From Gemmatimonadales bacterium (lineage in GTDB: Bacteria; Gemmatimonadota; Gemmatimonadetes; Gemmatimonadales; GWC2-71-9): DNA of 6,796 nt. The DNA lies in assembly GCA_013813145.1 (NCBI GenBank), contig JACCSE010000490.1, positions 1 to 6,796 on the forward strand, in the 5' to 3' direction. The notes under the pieces are model-generated. The model saw only the letters and a list, made by a program, of their open reading frames with translations, was not told the origin of the DNA and did not search any database. Both the position numbers and the translations under genes were made by a program. Positions 5,992 through 6,796 of this stretch are shown piece after piece. How positions within the stretch are numbered: position 1 is the first letter of the stretch; every line of letters begins with the position of its first letter.

Positions 5992-6012
5992 GGAGGCCCT
6001 CATATTAACCCG

Positions 6013-6042
6013 TTGACCCTCGACCGGAGCTTCGGGTAGCTT
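6013..6042 (+). promoter_or_regulatory. Candidate sigma-70-type promoter of uvrA
   Basis: TTGACC (6013-6018) and TAGCTT (6037-6042) are separated by 18 bases in the short gap upstream of uvrA. The -35 box is a five-of-six match; the -10 box is weak but keeps the second A and last T. Transcription would begin around 6049, almost at the ATG (6051), implying a leaderless or nearly leaderless mRNA. No LexA-type box (CTG-N10-CAG or GAAC-N4-GTTC) is visible in the gap. Confidence 0.35.
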
Positions 6043-6050
6043 TCGGGGCT

Positions 6051-6796
6051 ATGGCTCAGGAATATCTAGTAGTGCGGGGCGCCCGCGAGCACAACCTCAA
6101 GAACATCTCCGTCGCCATCCCGCGTAATCGGCTCACCGTCATCACCGGCCTTTCAGGATCCGGCAAGTCGTCACTCGCCTTCGACACCATCTACGCGGAA
6201 GGGCAGCGGCGCTACGTCGAATCGCTCTCGGCGTACGCCCGGCAGTTCCTGGGGTTGATGGAGAAACCGGACGTCGACGCGATCGAGGGCCTCTCACCCG
6301 CCATCTCGATCGAGCAGAAAACCAGCGGGCAGAATCCCCGTTCCACGGTCGGCACCGTTACCGAGATCTACGACTATCTCCGTCTCCTCTGGGCGAGGGC
6401 AGGCATCCCCCATTGCCCCAATGACGGCACCCCGGTCACCCGCCAGAGCGCGGCGCAGATCACCGACTCGGTGCTGGCGTGGCCGGAGGAGTCCCGGATC
6501 GAGGTGCTTGCGCCGATCGTGCGGGGCCGCAAAGGCGAGTTCCGCGACCTGCTGGACGACGTGCGCAAGCGTGGCTTCGTCCGGGTGCGGGTGGACGGGG
6601 AGACCTACGATCTCGGCGCGGTGCCCCCGCTCAACCGGCGCCAGAACCACGACATCTCGGTGGTGGTGGACCGGCTGGTCGTCCGGGGCCAGGACCGGTC
6701 GCGGCTCAACGACTCGATCGAGACGGCGTTGAAGACGGCCGACGGTGTGGTCGAAGTGGTGACGTATGAGACGGCGGAACGGCGGGACGGCGGTAG
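6051..6796 (+). CDS. uvrA: UvrA excinuclease ABC subunit A, N-terminal part (cut by window edge)
   Basis: The frame opens with ATG at 6051 and runs to the window end (248 complete codons of a protein usually about 940 residues). UvrA is the damage-recognition ATPase of nucleotide excision repair; it dimerises and loads UvrB. The N-terminal family block VVRGAREHNLKNISVAIPRN (7-26) is followed by Walker A G33-LSGSGKS40 and the highly conserved SLAFDTIYAEGQRRYVESL (41-59). SAYARQFL (60-67) and GLSPAISIEQKT (80-91) are also present, as is NPRSTVGTVTEIYDYLRLL (95-113). The start of the UvrB-binding insertion (about 131-245) contains APIVRGRKGEF and GFVRVRVDGE. Only a weak purine-rich CGGGG precedes the ATG. 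It is transcribed away from all other genes here. Identification is secure; the signature, zinc modules and second ATPase half lie outside the window. Confidence 0.97.
   Translation, partial: MAQEYLVVRGAREHNLKNISVAIPRNRLTVITGLSGSGKSSLAFDTIYAEGQRRYVESLSAYARQFLGLMEKPDVDAIEGLSPAISIEQKTSGQNPRSTVGTVTEIYDYLRLLWARAGIPHCPNDGTPVTRQSAAQITDSVLAWPEESRIEVLAPIVRGRKGEFRDLLDDVRKRGFVRVRVDGETYDLGAVPPLNRRQNHDISVVVDRLVVRGQDRSRLNDSIETALKTADGVVEVVTYETAERRDGG

Noticed and set aside
6002..6007. TAATAT on the minus strand as -10 box for the small-ORF run
   Set aside because: No -35 match is found at 16-18 bp, and transcription would begin downstream of the proposed ribosome binding site. It is probably chance.

Overview
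The window is GC-rich chromosomal DNA from a free-living bacterium. It has GTG starts, tightly packed genes and abundant Ala/Arg/Gly. The mix of lipoproteins, an ABC-2-type exporter pair and a divergent macro protein resembles Gemmatimonadota or a related soil phylum. That placement rests on style and recall, not on a search. I see no phage, transposase, CRISPR, tRNA or rRNA signature.

Layout. The right end (6051 to the edge) is the start of uvrA on the plus strand, cut by the window. A 59-bp gap separates it from a divergent minus-strand run, which reads right to left. First comes a ~52-aa unknown small protein (5833-5991), then a divergent macro-domain protein (5339-5836). An ABC-transporter ATPase (4584-5342) and its ~12-TM permease (2882-4582) follow. 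After them come a low-specificity L-threonine-aldolase-like PLP enzyme (1766-2800) and a cyclase/kynurenine-formamidase-like lipoprotein (904-1698). A further lipoprotein of unknown function (1-614) runs off the left edge. The junctions small protein/macro and macro/ATPase are both GTGA stop-start overlaps, and ATPase/permease are one base apart, so these four genes look translationally coupled. The threonine aldolase and cyclase lie on the same strand with gaps of 81 and 67 bp. The last lipoprotein is 289 bp further on, has its own strong ribosome binding site and is probably a separate unit.

The most unusual non-coding element fills the permease/threonine-aldolase gap almost completely. It is seven tandem 7-bp units (AGGTCRC-like) followed by an inverted set of the same unit, giving a perfect 19-bp inverted repeat. 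It ends one base before the permease stop codon and three bases from the aldolase GTG. The two most interesting coding observations are the small coupled ORF at the head of the run and the macro domain whose ligand-binding NAAN/glycine-rich segment is replaced. Most of the window otherwise holds recognisable housekeeping or metabolic families; I do not see strong evidence for a new defence or mobile system.
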